Shown: positions 51,774 through 59,673 of the stretch, one piece after another
How the letters are laid out: every line of letters begins with the position of its first letter
Position numbering within the stretch: position 1 is the stretch's first letter
Assembly (NCBI RefSeq): GCF_000297435.1
Contig: NZ_CAIP01000214.1
Coordinates: forward strand, 1 to 63,750
DNA: 63,750 nucleotides
Reading direction: 5' to 3'
Origin: Microcystis sp. T1-4
GTDB taxonomy: Bacteria > Cyanobacteriota > Cyanobacteriia > Cyanobacteriales > Microcystaceae
Made by a program: the position numbers and the translations under genes
Notes under the pieces: generated by a model
What the model was told of the DNA's origin: nothing
Databases searched by the model: none
The model's input: only the letters and a program-made list of their open reading frames with translations

Positions 51774-53414
51774 ATGGTTCAACGCTCTACTGCTGTCTGG
51801 GGGTCAAAATCCCTTTTATCCTGTTTACCTTTTGGTGTCGGTCACGCGTCGGAAGGGGTTTGTCTCCTCCTGAAAATCGGTCCCTATCGCCTACTTTTAG
51901 ATTGCGGTTTGGCCGATATGCAACCCCTGACCCAAAACAAAAAACCACCCGTGGATCTGGTGTTCTGTAGTCATGCCCACAGCGATCACATCCGTGGGTT
52001 AATGGCTCTCCATCAGACCTATCCCCAATTGCCAGTTTATGCCAGCGAGGTGACAGTACAACTGCTGCCCCTACAATGGCCCGATTCTGTCGAGGAAATC
52101 GGCAGTTTCTGTCAGGGTTGGCCATGGCGATCGCCGATCACTCTCTTCGATGATCTCACCGTCGAGATTTTTCCGGCCGGCCACCTACCTGGGGCTGCTG
52201 TAGTTCTCTTCACCTACAAAACCCCCAAACGCACCTATAAGGTCCTCTATACCGGCGATTTTTCCCTATCTAATTTTCAACTGGTGGAAGGATTATCGAT
52301 CGATCTGCTGCGGGGAATATCCCCCGATGTACTGATTATTGAAGGCAGTTACGGCACAGAGCGCCATCCCCACCGACGACAGCAGGAAAAACAGTTGATG
52401 AATCGCATCTATCATGCGATCGCCGAGGGGCAAAATGTCCTACTACCCGTCCCCGCTTTGGGATTGGGTCAGGAAATTTTAAAATTACTGCGATCGCACC
52501 ACCAATTCACGGGCCGCGACATTGATATCTGGGTTGGGGGCAAAATCGCTAAAGCTTGCGATGCCTACCTAGAAATCTTGCCACAATTTCCTGCCTCTGT
52601 GCAAAATTTTGCCAAACATCAGCCCTTATTTTGGGATGAGCGCATCTGTCCCCGGTTGCGAAGATTGCCAGAAAAACCGACACCTCTAGGGGGAACCACT
52701 CCGATCATTTTACTAATCGATCGCCTAGAGGAGGTGAGTAAATATCTGCAAGGGGATAAACCTTGGTTAATGTTAGCTCCCCAACACCTGCACGATATCA
52801 ACCTGGAGAATCCCCGATTAAAAGCGGCACAGCGTTCGGGATTAATTAGCCAAGAAACCTATCTACTGGCCGAACATAGCGATAGTCGCAACACCACCCA
52901 ACTAATCCATAACCTGCGACCGCAGCATATCATGTTCGTCCATGGCTCGCCCCTATATCTAGCGGATTTGACCAGTTTAGAAGAATTACAAAGCCGTTAT
53001 CAACTCCATTCTCCGGCCGTGGGAACCCTGGTGGAATTGCCTATTGGCGATCGCTTTTTGCAACCGACACCCCCGGCCCCCAGTCACTATGAGGGAGAAT
53101 TAAATGAATCGGATTCGATCATCACTATCACCTTACCAGAGCCGATCACCCGGGATCCCCGGTGGAGTAATTTCGCCGATACGGGACTGGTGGAAGCGCG
53201 CTGGCAAGGGGAAGAATTATTATTGCGGGGAGTCTCCCAACGGGAATTATTAAGCGAGATTCCCAATCGCACCACCAAAGCTTTAGAGGAGATGGATTGC
53301 TGTCGTGTCTGTGTCCACTACAAAAGTCAGCGCTGTTGGAATCCCGCTTCTCCTCTCTACGGTTTTAAAGTGGTTGCCGAAGGCTATTGTCCCGTTTTTG
53401 AGGCCAATATATAG
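51774..53414 (+). CDS. MBL-fold metallohydrolase (beta-CASP/RNase-like)
   Basis: The 546-residue protein has the metallo-beta-lactamase motif CSHAHSDHIRGL (HxHxDH), the VEIFPAGHLPGAAVVLF histidine, and YTGDFS, followed by IIEGSYGTERHP, of the type seen in beta-CASP nucleases of the CPSF73 family, and the EHSDSRNTTQLI segment with a C-terminal MFVHGSP motif. The C-terminal tail has a Cys cluster (CCRVCVHYKSQRC). It likely acts on RNA or nucleic acids in the cytoplasm, but substrate is not shown. A 40-residue membrane protein gene precedes it by 24 bp. Confidence 0.85.
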   Translation: MVQRSTAVWGSKSLLSCLPFGVGHASEGVCLLLKIGPYRLLLDCGLADMQPLTQNKKPPVDLVFCSHAHSDHIRGLMALHQTYPQLPVYASEVTVQLLPLQWPDSVEEIGSFCQGWPWRSPITLFDDLTVEIFPAGHLPGAAVVLFTYKTPKRTYKVLYTGDFSLSNFQLVEGLSIDLLRGISPDVLIIEGSYGTERHPHRRQQEKQLMNRIYHAIAEGQNVLLPVPALGLGQEILKLLRSHHQFTGRDIDIWVGGKIAKACDAYLEILPQFPASVQNFAKHQPLFWDERICPRLRRLPEKPTPLGGTTPIILLIDRLEEVSKYLQGDKPWLMLAPQHLHDINLENPRLKAAQRSGLISQETYLLAEHSDSRNTTQLIHNLRPQHIMFVHGSPLYLADLTSLEELQSRYQLHSPAVGTLVELPIGDRFLQPTPPAPSHYEGELNESDSIITITLPEPITRDPRWSNFADTGLVEARWQGEELLLRGVSQRELLSEIPNRTTKALEEMDCCRVCVHYKSQRCWNPASPLYGFKVVAEGYCPVFEANI

Positions 53415-53640
53415 TTAGGGTCTGCTGAAAAAGTTTGGGGGTTAGGAGTCGGTATTCGGGAGTCAGTATTCTTGGACTTCCTCCATACAGAAATACTAAA
53501 AAATTAAATTTTAACCCAGGCTCTCCAAGACTTTTAGCCCTAGCTAGTATAATTCCCCAGCTGCTGTTCTTCGACCTGATTCTTGCCGAGAAGGAGATCA
53601 AGTCAAAAAAAGAACCCTTGCCAAAATCTGAAACTGGCTC

Positions 53641-54867
53641 TCAAAGGGTAAGTGCAGTCATAACTTCTACTGTTTCTCCCGCTTGTATGGTAGTTTTACC
53701 CTGGGGAATTATGGCTAAAGCATTAGTACCCGCTAAATTAATTAAATTAGCCGAATTGTGTTGTCCGGGAGCAAGTTGAAATTGATAAACTCCCTCGATA
53801 ATTTCTATTTTTCCCCAGAGATAAACTTCTCTTTGTCCCTTAGATTTGAGAGTATCGCGGGTGACAACTCGCAGAAATTTGTTCTGATAATCTGTCAATC
53901 CCGATAATTTTTTAATGGCCATTTGTACGAAGCGCCAACAGCAAACTAAAGCAGAGACGGGATTACCGGGGATACCAAAGTAAATACAACCGTTAGGAAA
54001 AGTAGCAAAGGTTAAGGGTTTACCCGGTTGAATAGCAACGCTGCCAATCAGAATTTCTCCCCCTAATTCCCCTAAAATTCCCTCGATATAATCGTAATCT
54101 CCCACAGAAACGCCTCCAGTAGAAAGGACGATAGCACTAGAATTAATGGCTTTTTTGATAGTTTCTCTGAGAAGATCAGGATTATCTTTTATTATACCTA
54201 AAGGCCTGGGAATTGCCCCTAAACTGGCGACAAATGCCGTTAAAGCATAGCGATTCGAGTCAATAATTTGACCTTTTTGTAGGGTTTCATCGGGATTAAT
54301 TAATTCATCTCCCGTGGAGAAAATTGCCACTTGGGGACGGGAAAAAACTGTCAATTCGGTAGCTTGTGCCGTGGCTAAAACCGCCATTTCTGGGGAATTA
54401 AGGGCAATACCGGCTTTTAATAGGGTATTTCCCGCTCGATAGAATGTGCCGCGTTGACGCACGAAAAGACCTATTTTTTCGGGAGGGATAAGAATCGCCA
54501 CTCGCTCCCCTTGTTTTTGAGTATTTTCCTGCATAATAATCGTATCACTGCCGGCGGGTAACATCGCTCCGGTAAATATTCGCGCTGTTTCTCCCGGTTG
54601 AATAATTTTTTCGGGGACTTTGCCGGCGGGAATTTCGGCGATAATCTTTAAAGTAACGGGATTTTCTGGGTTAGTGTCTTTGACATCTTCGTAGCGGACA
54701 GCATAGCCATCCATAGCGGAATTATCCCAATAGGGAAAGTCTAAATCACTGCTGATATCTTCGGCTAAAATGCGCCCAAAAGCTGCCCCTAGAGAAACTT
54801 TTTCGGTTGGGTGTTGGGGTTGAATTTGAGTTAAGATTATAGATTCTGCTTCTTTGACTGAGTACAT
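53641..54867 (-). CDS. moeA: Molybdopterin molybdenumtransferase MoeA
   Basis: MoeA inserts molybdenum into molybdopterin, giving the cofactor of nitrate reductase and other enzymes. The 408-residue sequence has the family landmarks LAEDISSDLDFPYWDNSAMDGYAV, RIFTGAMLPAGSDTIIM, ATGDELINPDE-like IFSTGDELINP, SNRYALTAFVASLGA, the STGGVSVGDYDYI segment and GIPGNPVSALVC. The starts of moeA and glsA are only 11 bp apart and divergent, so their promoters must overlap coding sequence or each other. No other molybdenum genes are near. Confidence 0.93.
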   Translation of the reverse strand: MYSVKEAESIILTQIQPQHPTEKVSLGAAFGRILAEDISSDLDFPYWDNSAMDGYAVRYEDVKDTNPENPVTLKIIAEIPAGKVPEKIIQPGETARIFTGAMLPAGSDTIIMQENTQKQGERVAILIPPEKIGLFVRQRGTFYRAGNTLLKAGIALNSPEMAVLATAQATELTVFSRPQVAIFSTGDELINPDETLQKGQIIDSNRYALTAFVASLGAIPRPLGIIKDNPDLLRETIKKAINSSAIVLSTGGVSVGDYDYIEGILGELGGEILIGSVAIQPGKPLTFATFPNGCIYFGIPGNPVSALVCCWRFVQMAIKKLSGLTDYQNKFLRVVTRDTLKSKGQREVYLWGKIEIIEGVYQFQLAPGQHNSANLINLAGTNALAIIPQGKTTIQAGETVEVMTALTL

Positions 54868-54878
54868 GGATTAAAAAA

Positions 54879-55760
54879 ATGAACCGATTAGCTAGATTAA
54901 GGGTGGAAGATATACAAGCTTGGCTCGGGGAAGTGCATTTATCGGATAGGAAGGGTCAGACTCCCTATTATATACCGGTTTTGAAGCAAGTTAATCCTGA
55001 GGTTTTCGCTCTCCAGATTCACTGTCTTGAGGGGGAGATTTTGTCTTGGGGAGATGAAACTGTAACTTTTCCTTTGATGAGTGTGATTAAACCTTTTTTG
55101 TTATTATATCTTTTAACTCATTTAGGGGAAGATGCTGTTTTTCGTCGCGTGGGAAAACAAGCTTCTAGTTATCCTTTTAATTCCTTAACTCAACTGCAAG
55201 AGGATCGAGGTTTTCCCCGTAATCCTATGATTAATAGTGGTGCGATCGCATTAGCGGATTTATTAGCAGGAGAAACGCCAGAATCTCGCTGTAAAAATTT
55301 GCTTTTATGGTTAAATGAAATGGGTAATTGTCAATTATTTATTGATCGCTCTGTCCTTGATTCTGTCCACTCCTATCCTAATACCCACAATCAGGCTTTA
55401 AGCTTAGAATTAGAAAAAAATGGTTATATCAGTCATCGTTATTTAGCTCTAGAAACCTACAATCAAATCTGTTGTTTATCTGGAAAAATTGCCGATCTTG
55501 CTAATTTAGGTAAGTTGATTTTAGCTGCTCCTTTTGGCGAAATTATTCTAGAAATTATGACTAATTGTGGACTCTATGAAGCTTCCCAACAATTCGCCCT
55601 TGAGGTAGGTTTTCCCACTAAATCGGGAGTTAGTGGAGCTTTGTTATCAATTGTACCGAAACAGGGAGCGATCGCTTGTTATAGTCCCCTGTTAAATGAG
55701 CAAGGTAATTCAATTTTAGGACTTAATTTATTAACACACATAAGTCATTTTGTCAAGTAA
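54879..55760 (+). CDS. glsA: Glutaminase A
   Basis: This enzyme hydrolyses glutamine to glutamate and ammonia. The 293-residue sequence has a serine-beta-lactamase-like fold with the catalytic Ser68-x-x-Lys71 in PLMSVIKPF, the FPRNPMINSGAIALADLL segment, and the LALETYNQICCLSGKIADLANLG and FPTKSGVSGALLSIVPKQGA motifs containing the other active-site Tyr and Lys/Ser. It is complete and of normal length. It diverges from moeA across an 11-bp gap. Confidence 0.9.
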   Translation: MNRLARLRVEDIQAWLGEVHLSDRKGQTPYYIPVLKQVNPEVFALQIHCLEGEILSWGDETVTFPLMSVIKPFLLLYLLTHLGEDAVFRRVGKQASSYPFNSLTQLQEDRGFPRNPMINSGAIALADLLAGETPESRCKNLLLWLNEMGNCQLFIDRSVLDSVHSYPNTHNQALSLELEKNGYISHRYLALETYNQICCLSGKIADLANLGKLILAAPFGEIILEIMTNCGLYEASQQFALEVGFPTKSGVSGALLSIVPKQGAIACYSPLLNEQGNSILGLNLLTHISHFVK

Positions 55761-55908
55761 ATTTAATCTATGAAAATAAGCTTTAATTCCTCAAAAAAAT
55801 ACCGATACTTTTTCTGATTTTTCTGGTCAAGTACCGTGAAACCCCGGAGGGATAAAGTTCATTTTGTCAAGGATTGTTAAGATGCGCTTACCCTGATAAT
55901 TCCAGTGA

Positions 55909-57261
55909 TCAATTGGCTATCCTGATCATCTCTGGTGATTTTCCCGCAGCATAAATATCCCACATTGTCCGATAAGCTTTTTCTAAATTGCGGGTAAAAC
56001 GAAGGGTATCAAATAACGGATAAGTCAGACGATTTTGTGCTAGTTTCTGTTTAATTTCGTGCAATTTATCAGGAGATTTTGCTAAATTAATCGCTAAATT
56101 TTTATACTCCTCTAAATTCTTAGTAATTAATTCAGGTAGGCCAATAGCTGTCAGTAAACTAGCACCAACACGGGAAGGAAAAGTTGCACCTGGACAAGTT
56201 ATAATCGGTAAACCTGCCCATAAAGCATCACTCCCAGTAGTATGAGCATTATAGTATAAAGTATCAAGAAATAAATCAGCTAGTTGATGCCGCGCCAAAT
56301 GTTCCAGCTTAGGTTGGAGATGGGCAAAAATTAAGCGATCGCCTTCAATTCCTCGCGCTTGTGCTTCCCGACGTAGATTTGCTTCAGCTTCAGCTACTCT
56401 CGAAAATAACCATAATACACTACCTGGAACATTGGCCAGAATTTCCATCCAGACAGTGAATATTTGCGGCTCAATTTTATAGGTATGGTTGAAACAACAA
56501 AAGACAAAACCCGATTCAGGAAGACCATAATGGGAACGAGTAACCGGTTTAGATGATATGATTTGTTGATAATCATTAGCCTGATAACTATCTGGTAAAA
56601 TTACCAATTTTTCAGTAAAATTATCAGCAGACTTTGGTGGTGTAACTATGGCATCACCAATAATATAGTCGATAAAATCTGCTCCCATTGTCCCCGGATA
56701 AACCAAATAATTAACTTGAATCGGTGCCGGTTTTAAAGCCAATATTTGCGTCCGCGCTTTATCAATATATCCCATCAAATCAACTAAAATATGCACCCCA
56801 TCATCAAAAATCCGTTGTGCAGATTCCGTAATTGATAAAGTAGCAATATCATAAAAGCGATCGCAATCATTGGCAATGCGACGACGATACTCACTACCAT
56901 CATCAGGACCATAGGAATAGGCAATTATTTCAAAGTTATTGCGATCATGTAAACCAAAGACACTTTGCATCAAATGACTGGTAGGATGATTACGAAAATC
57001 ATGGCATAAATAACCTATTTTTAATCGTCCAGATCGGGTGCGTGAATGGTTAAAATTGAGTGGTTTAGTCACTAAGGCTAATTGTCTTTTAACCTCTTGA
57101 GCATAGTTACAAGCTACTTTTAACTGTTGACTAGCAGACCAAGGTTTATATAAGCTATCAAAGGGAGTTACTGCGGTAGATTTTCCCTCTTGTAACTGGT
57201 TTTCGGTTAATTGCCAAAGTTGGATTAAATCAGCTTCTCTTGTCTCCCAATTACAAGTCAT
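55909..57261 (-). CDS. GT41 (SPINDLY-type) O-GlcNAc transferase catalytic part
   Basis: The 450-residue protein matches the catalytic region of SPINDLY-type O-linked GlcNAc transferases: GRLKIGYLCHDFRNHPTSHLM, ILVDLMGYIDKARTQILALKPAPIQVNYLVYPGTMGADFIDYIIGD, PETIFAVWMEIL-like segments, and DLFLDTLYYNAHTTGSDALWAGLPIITCPGATFPSRVGASLL in the C-terminal lobe. It starts at ATG 57261, directly after the TAA stop of the upstream TPR gene and in the same reading frame. It begins at MTCNWET, where normal family members have MxCDW between the TPRs and the GT domain. This suggests the two genes are one polypeptide split by a stop. Confidence 0.85.
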   Translation of the reverse strand: MTCNWETREADLIQLWQLTENQLQEGKSTAVTPFDSLYKPWSASQQLKVACNYAQEVKRQLALVTKPLNFNHSRTRSGRLKIGYLCHDFRNHPTSHLMQSVFGLHDRNNFEIIAYSYGPDDGSEYRRRIANDCDRFYDIATLSITESAQRIFDDGVHILVDLMGYIDKARTQILALKPAPIQVNYLVYPGTMGADFIDYIIGDAIVTPPKSADNFTEKLVILPDSYQANDYQQIISSKPVTRSHYGLPESGFVFCCFNHTYKIEPQIFTVWMEILANVPGSVLWLFSRVAEAEANLRREAQARGIEGDRLIFAHLQPKLEHLARHQLADLFLDTLYYNAHTTGSDALWAGLPIITCPGATFPSRVGASLLTAIGLPELITKNLEEYKNLAINLAKSPDKLHEIKQKLAQNRLTYPLFDTLRFTRNLEKAYRTMWDIYAAGKSPEMIRIAN

Positions 57262-59028
57262 TTACTTCATGGAAAATAAGCAAGCGAAAGCCTCTGGTGA
57301 ATTGGGTTGAATGGCTAAAGCTTGCTTAAATACGCTCATAGCTGCTTCTACTTGGTTCTGTCTTCCTAACGCTAAAGCTAAACTATTATAAGCTTTAATA
57401 TACTTAGGATTAAGTTTAATTGCTGTTTGAAAATAAGCGATCGCTTCTTCAGTCTTTCCCTGGAGTTGTAACACATTGCCTAAATTAAAGTGTGCCTCTG
57501 GATAATTAGGGTTTTTCCTGATTGCTTCTTGAAACTTTACCGCAGCATCCCCTAACTTATCCTGCATTTGTAAGACTAAACCTAAATTATTCTCAGCAAA
57601 AGCATAGTTTTGATTGCTACGAATAGCTTGGTTAAAGCAAATAATAGCCTCGTCTAAATTTCCCTTGCTAACTGCTATTATTCCTAAATTATTGTGAGTT
57701 TCTGCATAATTAGGGTTAATAAGTAAAGCTTGTTTATAAGCTAAAATAGCCTGATCAATTTGTCCTAAACTATCCATAATTACCCCCAACTGATGCCAAT
57801 CGGCTGCATATTGAGGATGTTGATTAATTAATTGTTGATAGAGAGCGATCGCTTCTTCAAGCTTAACCTGTTTTTGCAAGGTGTATGCTTGCTGATAAAG
57901 GGTATCTGCTGGCGAAGTATCAGGCTGATTATTTGCTAGATTTCCTCCAAATAAAGGAGAAATAGGATCAAGAGTAATAATTTTACTGATGTCATCATTT
58001 TGGAATCCTAAAGCTTGGGGACGTTTAACTCCTTCTAAGACTTGTATATCATAAAGTTCAGTCACTTCACCTTCTAGGCGTATCCAGTGAACAACTTCAC
58101 CTGTTTTCAAATCAATAATTAGCAGACCACAGCGAGGATCTGCTTCTTTAGCCATTAAATTATCATCTAAGATTAACCCCGAAAAAGTCTTATCTCCCCC
58201 ACGACTTTTAGATAATCCAACAATGGCATAATTTCTGACAAATGATAAACCGCGCAGAAAACCAGGACAAAAAGTAACAGGCTCAAAAATGCCTTTATCT
58301 TGATCAATATAACCAAAGTAACCCGTACCCGCATTTAATAACCATAACTTACCCTGATAAAATCGGGGAGAATGAGGCATAGATAAACCAGTAGCAATCA
58401 CTTCATTAGACTGAATATCAATGACACAACCGCCAGTTTGTCTTCTGTCTCTCCACCCATCCACCACATCTGATTGACTACAAGCGGTAACATAACGCGC
58501 CTTCCCATCTACCAAGGCTAAACCATTAAGATGACAACGATCTTCATTGACTAAAGCGGAAATAAACGATGGTTTCCATAGGGGAATACAACTATGGCGA
58601 TCGCTGACTGTTGCCAGACAATTTAACATGGTACTGATAAATATAATTCTTTCAGAGAGATTTTCTATTGCCAAATCGTGAATATCTAAATCCCCAGTAG
58701 TATAACTAATACGGGGGATATAAAGTTTATCGTAACCATCATAAAGTTGTTCGGATAATAGCACATTATCTAGTTGCCAGATTTGATAGCGGGAACTAAG
58801 ATAAATCCTTTCTGGGGTAGCATATAAACCCATGGCGCGGTCAAATATACGCTCAAATCCGGACATCCCCCTTTGAGGGTTAACTCCTAAAAACATCAGT
58901 CGAGAACTTTGATAGGTAGTAAAAGCCAGACTAATCTGCTGAGACTCTAACCAATCGATGAAGTTACGGGAAGCAATTATCTCTACGGGAATAGATTGAT
59001 TAGTATTGGGAGTTGATTGATTAATCAT
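57262..59028 (-). CDS. TIGR03032-family domain plus TPR protein
   Basis: The 588-residue protein has an N-terminal TIGR03032/DUF4915-like beta-propeller domain (about residues 15-350, with RIYLSSRYQIWQLDNVL, LPHSPRFYQGKLWLLNAGTGYFGY and VTFCPGFLRGLSFV) followed by six TPRs (about 360-570, e.g. HNNLGIIAVSKGNLDEAI) and the start of a seventh (PEAFACLFSMK). The gene ends in TAA, and ATG of the GT41 gene follows at once in the same frame. ATG 59028 is preferred over 59088 because the upstream part comes from a MITE. The split suggests a single CAA/CAG-to-TAA/TAG-type change in a formerly fused gene. Confidence 0.82.
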   Translation of the reverse strand: MINQSTPNTNQSIPVEIIASRNFIDWLESQQISLAFTTYQSSRLMFLGVNPQRGMSGFERIFDRAMGLYATPERIYLSSRYQIWQLDNVLLSEQLYDGYDKLYIPRISYTTGDLDIHDLAIENLSERIIFISTMLNCLATVSDRHSCIPLWKPSFISALVNEDRCHLNGLALVDGKARYVTACSQSDVVDGWRDRRQTGGCVIDIQSNEVIATGLSMPHSPRFYQGKLWLLNAGTGYFGYIDQDKGIFEPVTFCPGFLRGLSFVRNYAIVGLSKSRGGDKTFSGLILDDNLMAKEADPRCGLLIIDLKTGEVVHWIRLEGEVTELYDIQVLEGVKRPQALGFQNDDISKIITLDPISPLFGGNLANNQPDTSPADTLYQQAYTLQKQVKLEEAIALYQQLINQHPQYAADWHQLGVIMDSLGQIDQAILAYKQALLINPNYAETHNNLGIIAVSKGNLDEAIICFNQAIRSNQNYAFAENNLGLVLQMQDKLGDAAVKFQEAIRKNPNYPEAHFNLGNVLQLQGKTEEAIAYFQTAIKLNPKYIKAYNSLALALGRQNQVEAAMSVFKQALAIQPNSPEAFACLFSMK

Positions 59029-59054
59029 AACCACAAAGACACAAAGATTAGTCA

Positions 59055-59171
59055 GTAGGGTGTGAAGCGCGATAGCATAACGCACCAATTTAATGATAGA
59101 GGTGGTGCGTTACGGCGGCTTGTTAATTTTGGTTTTTTGACGGAATTGATAGCCGCAAATACGCACCCTAC
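59055..59171. repeat. 117-bp MITE-like element, copy 1
   Basis: The ends GTAGGGTG and CACCCTAC are perfect inverted repeats. Inside, AACGCACCA and TGGTGCGTT form another hairpin. It is 117 bp, differs from the copy at 59547-59663 at only two positions by my reading, and is non-coding. Confidence 0.85.
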
Positions 59172-59266
59172 ACCTAAATTAGGTGTGTCAGTCCACTACG
59201 ATTTATGTTTTTGTTTGAGTGCGATCGTTTATAATCAAAATATCATTATTTTGGGGTAAAAGAAAA

Positions 59267-59497
59267 ATGCGTAAACAGACCATTCAATATACATCATCTT
59301 TAGATGCTTTGATTGCTGTTGCCAAGCGACTTAGCGTTTATGAGAACCAACATAAAATGGATTCCGAAGATTTTTATAACCAATACAATCAGGGAACATT
59401 ATCAGATCATATAATATTTATAGAATGGGCAAACGATTATCTTCATTACCTTGCTTTGCGTCAAGAATTAGAACAAATATTAAATCATGCTGCTTAA
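59267..59497 (+). CDS. TumA-like antitoxin of a toxin-antitoxin pair
   Basis: The 76-residue protein starts at ATG 59267 (MRKQTIQYTSSLDALIAVAK), with DSEDFYNQYNQGTLSDHIIF, EWANDYLHYLALRQEL and a C-terminal EQILNHAA. It resembles small antitoxins found with TumE-type toxins in cyanobacteria. The start of the toxin overlaps its 3' end by 11 bases. The antitoxin is intact, but the toxin is cut by the second 117-bp element, so the antitoxin is now an orphan. Family match is from memory; moderate confidence. Confidence 0.6.
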   Translation: MRKQTIQYTSSLDALIAVAKRLSVYENQHKMDSEDFYNQYNQGTLSDHIIFIEWANDYLHYLALRQELEQILNHAA

Positions 59498-59567
59498 ACT
59501 TTTATCTGATTACCTCAATCAAGTAGAGCAAGCAATTGTGCAGTCAGTAGGGTGTGAAGCGCGATAG
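59487..59567 (+). pseudogene. Truncated TumE-like toxin gene
   Basis: The frame begins MLLKLLSDYLNQVEQAIVQS, the usual start of TumE-type toxins, and then runs into the repeat at 59547 and stops at 59565-59567 (TAG). Only 26 codons remain; the rest of the toxin is absent downstream, where the next gene ends at 59674. The toxin is therefore lost. Confidence 0.6.
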
Positions 59568-59663
59568 CGTAACGCACCAATTTAATAATAGAGGTGGTGC
59601 GTTACGGCGGCTTGTTAATTTTGGTTTTTTGACGGAATTGATAGCCGCAAATACGCACCCTAC
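59547..59663. repeat. 117-bp MITE-like element, copy 2, in the toxin gene
   Basis: This is a near-identical second copy (two differences seen) of the element at 59055-59171, with the same GTAGGGTG/CACCCTAC ends. It truncates the TumE-like toxin gene and lies just before the stop of the bluetail protein gene. Confidence 0.85.
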
Positions 59664-59673
59664 GCCTACTTAA

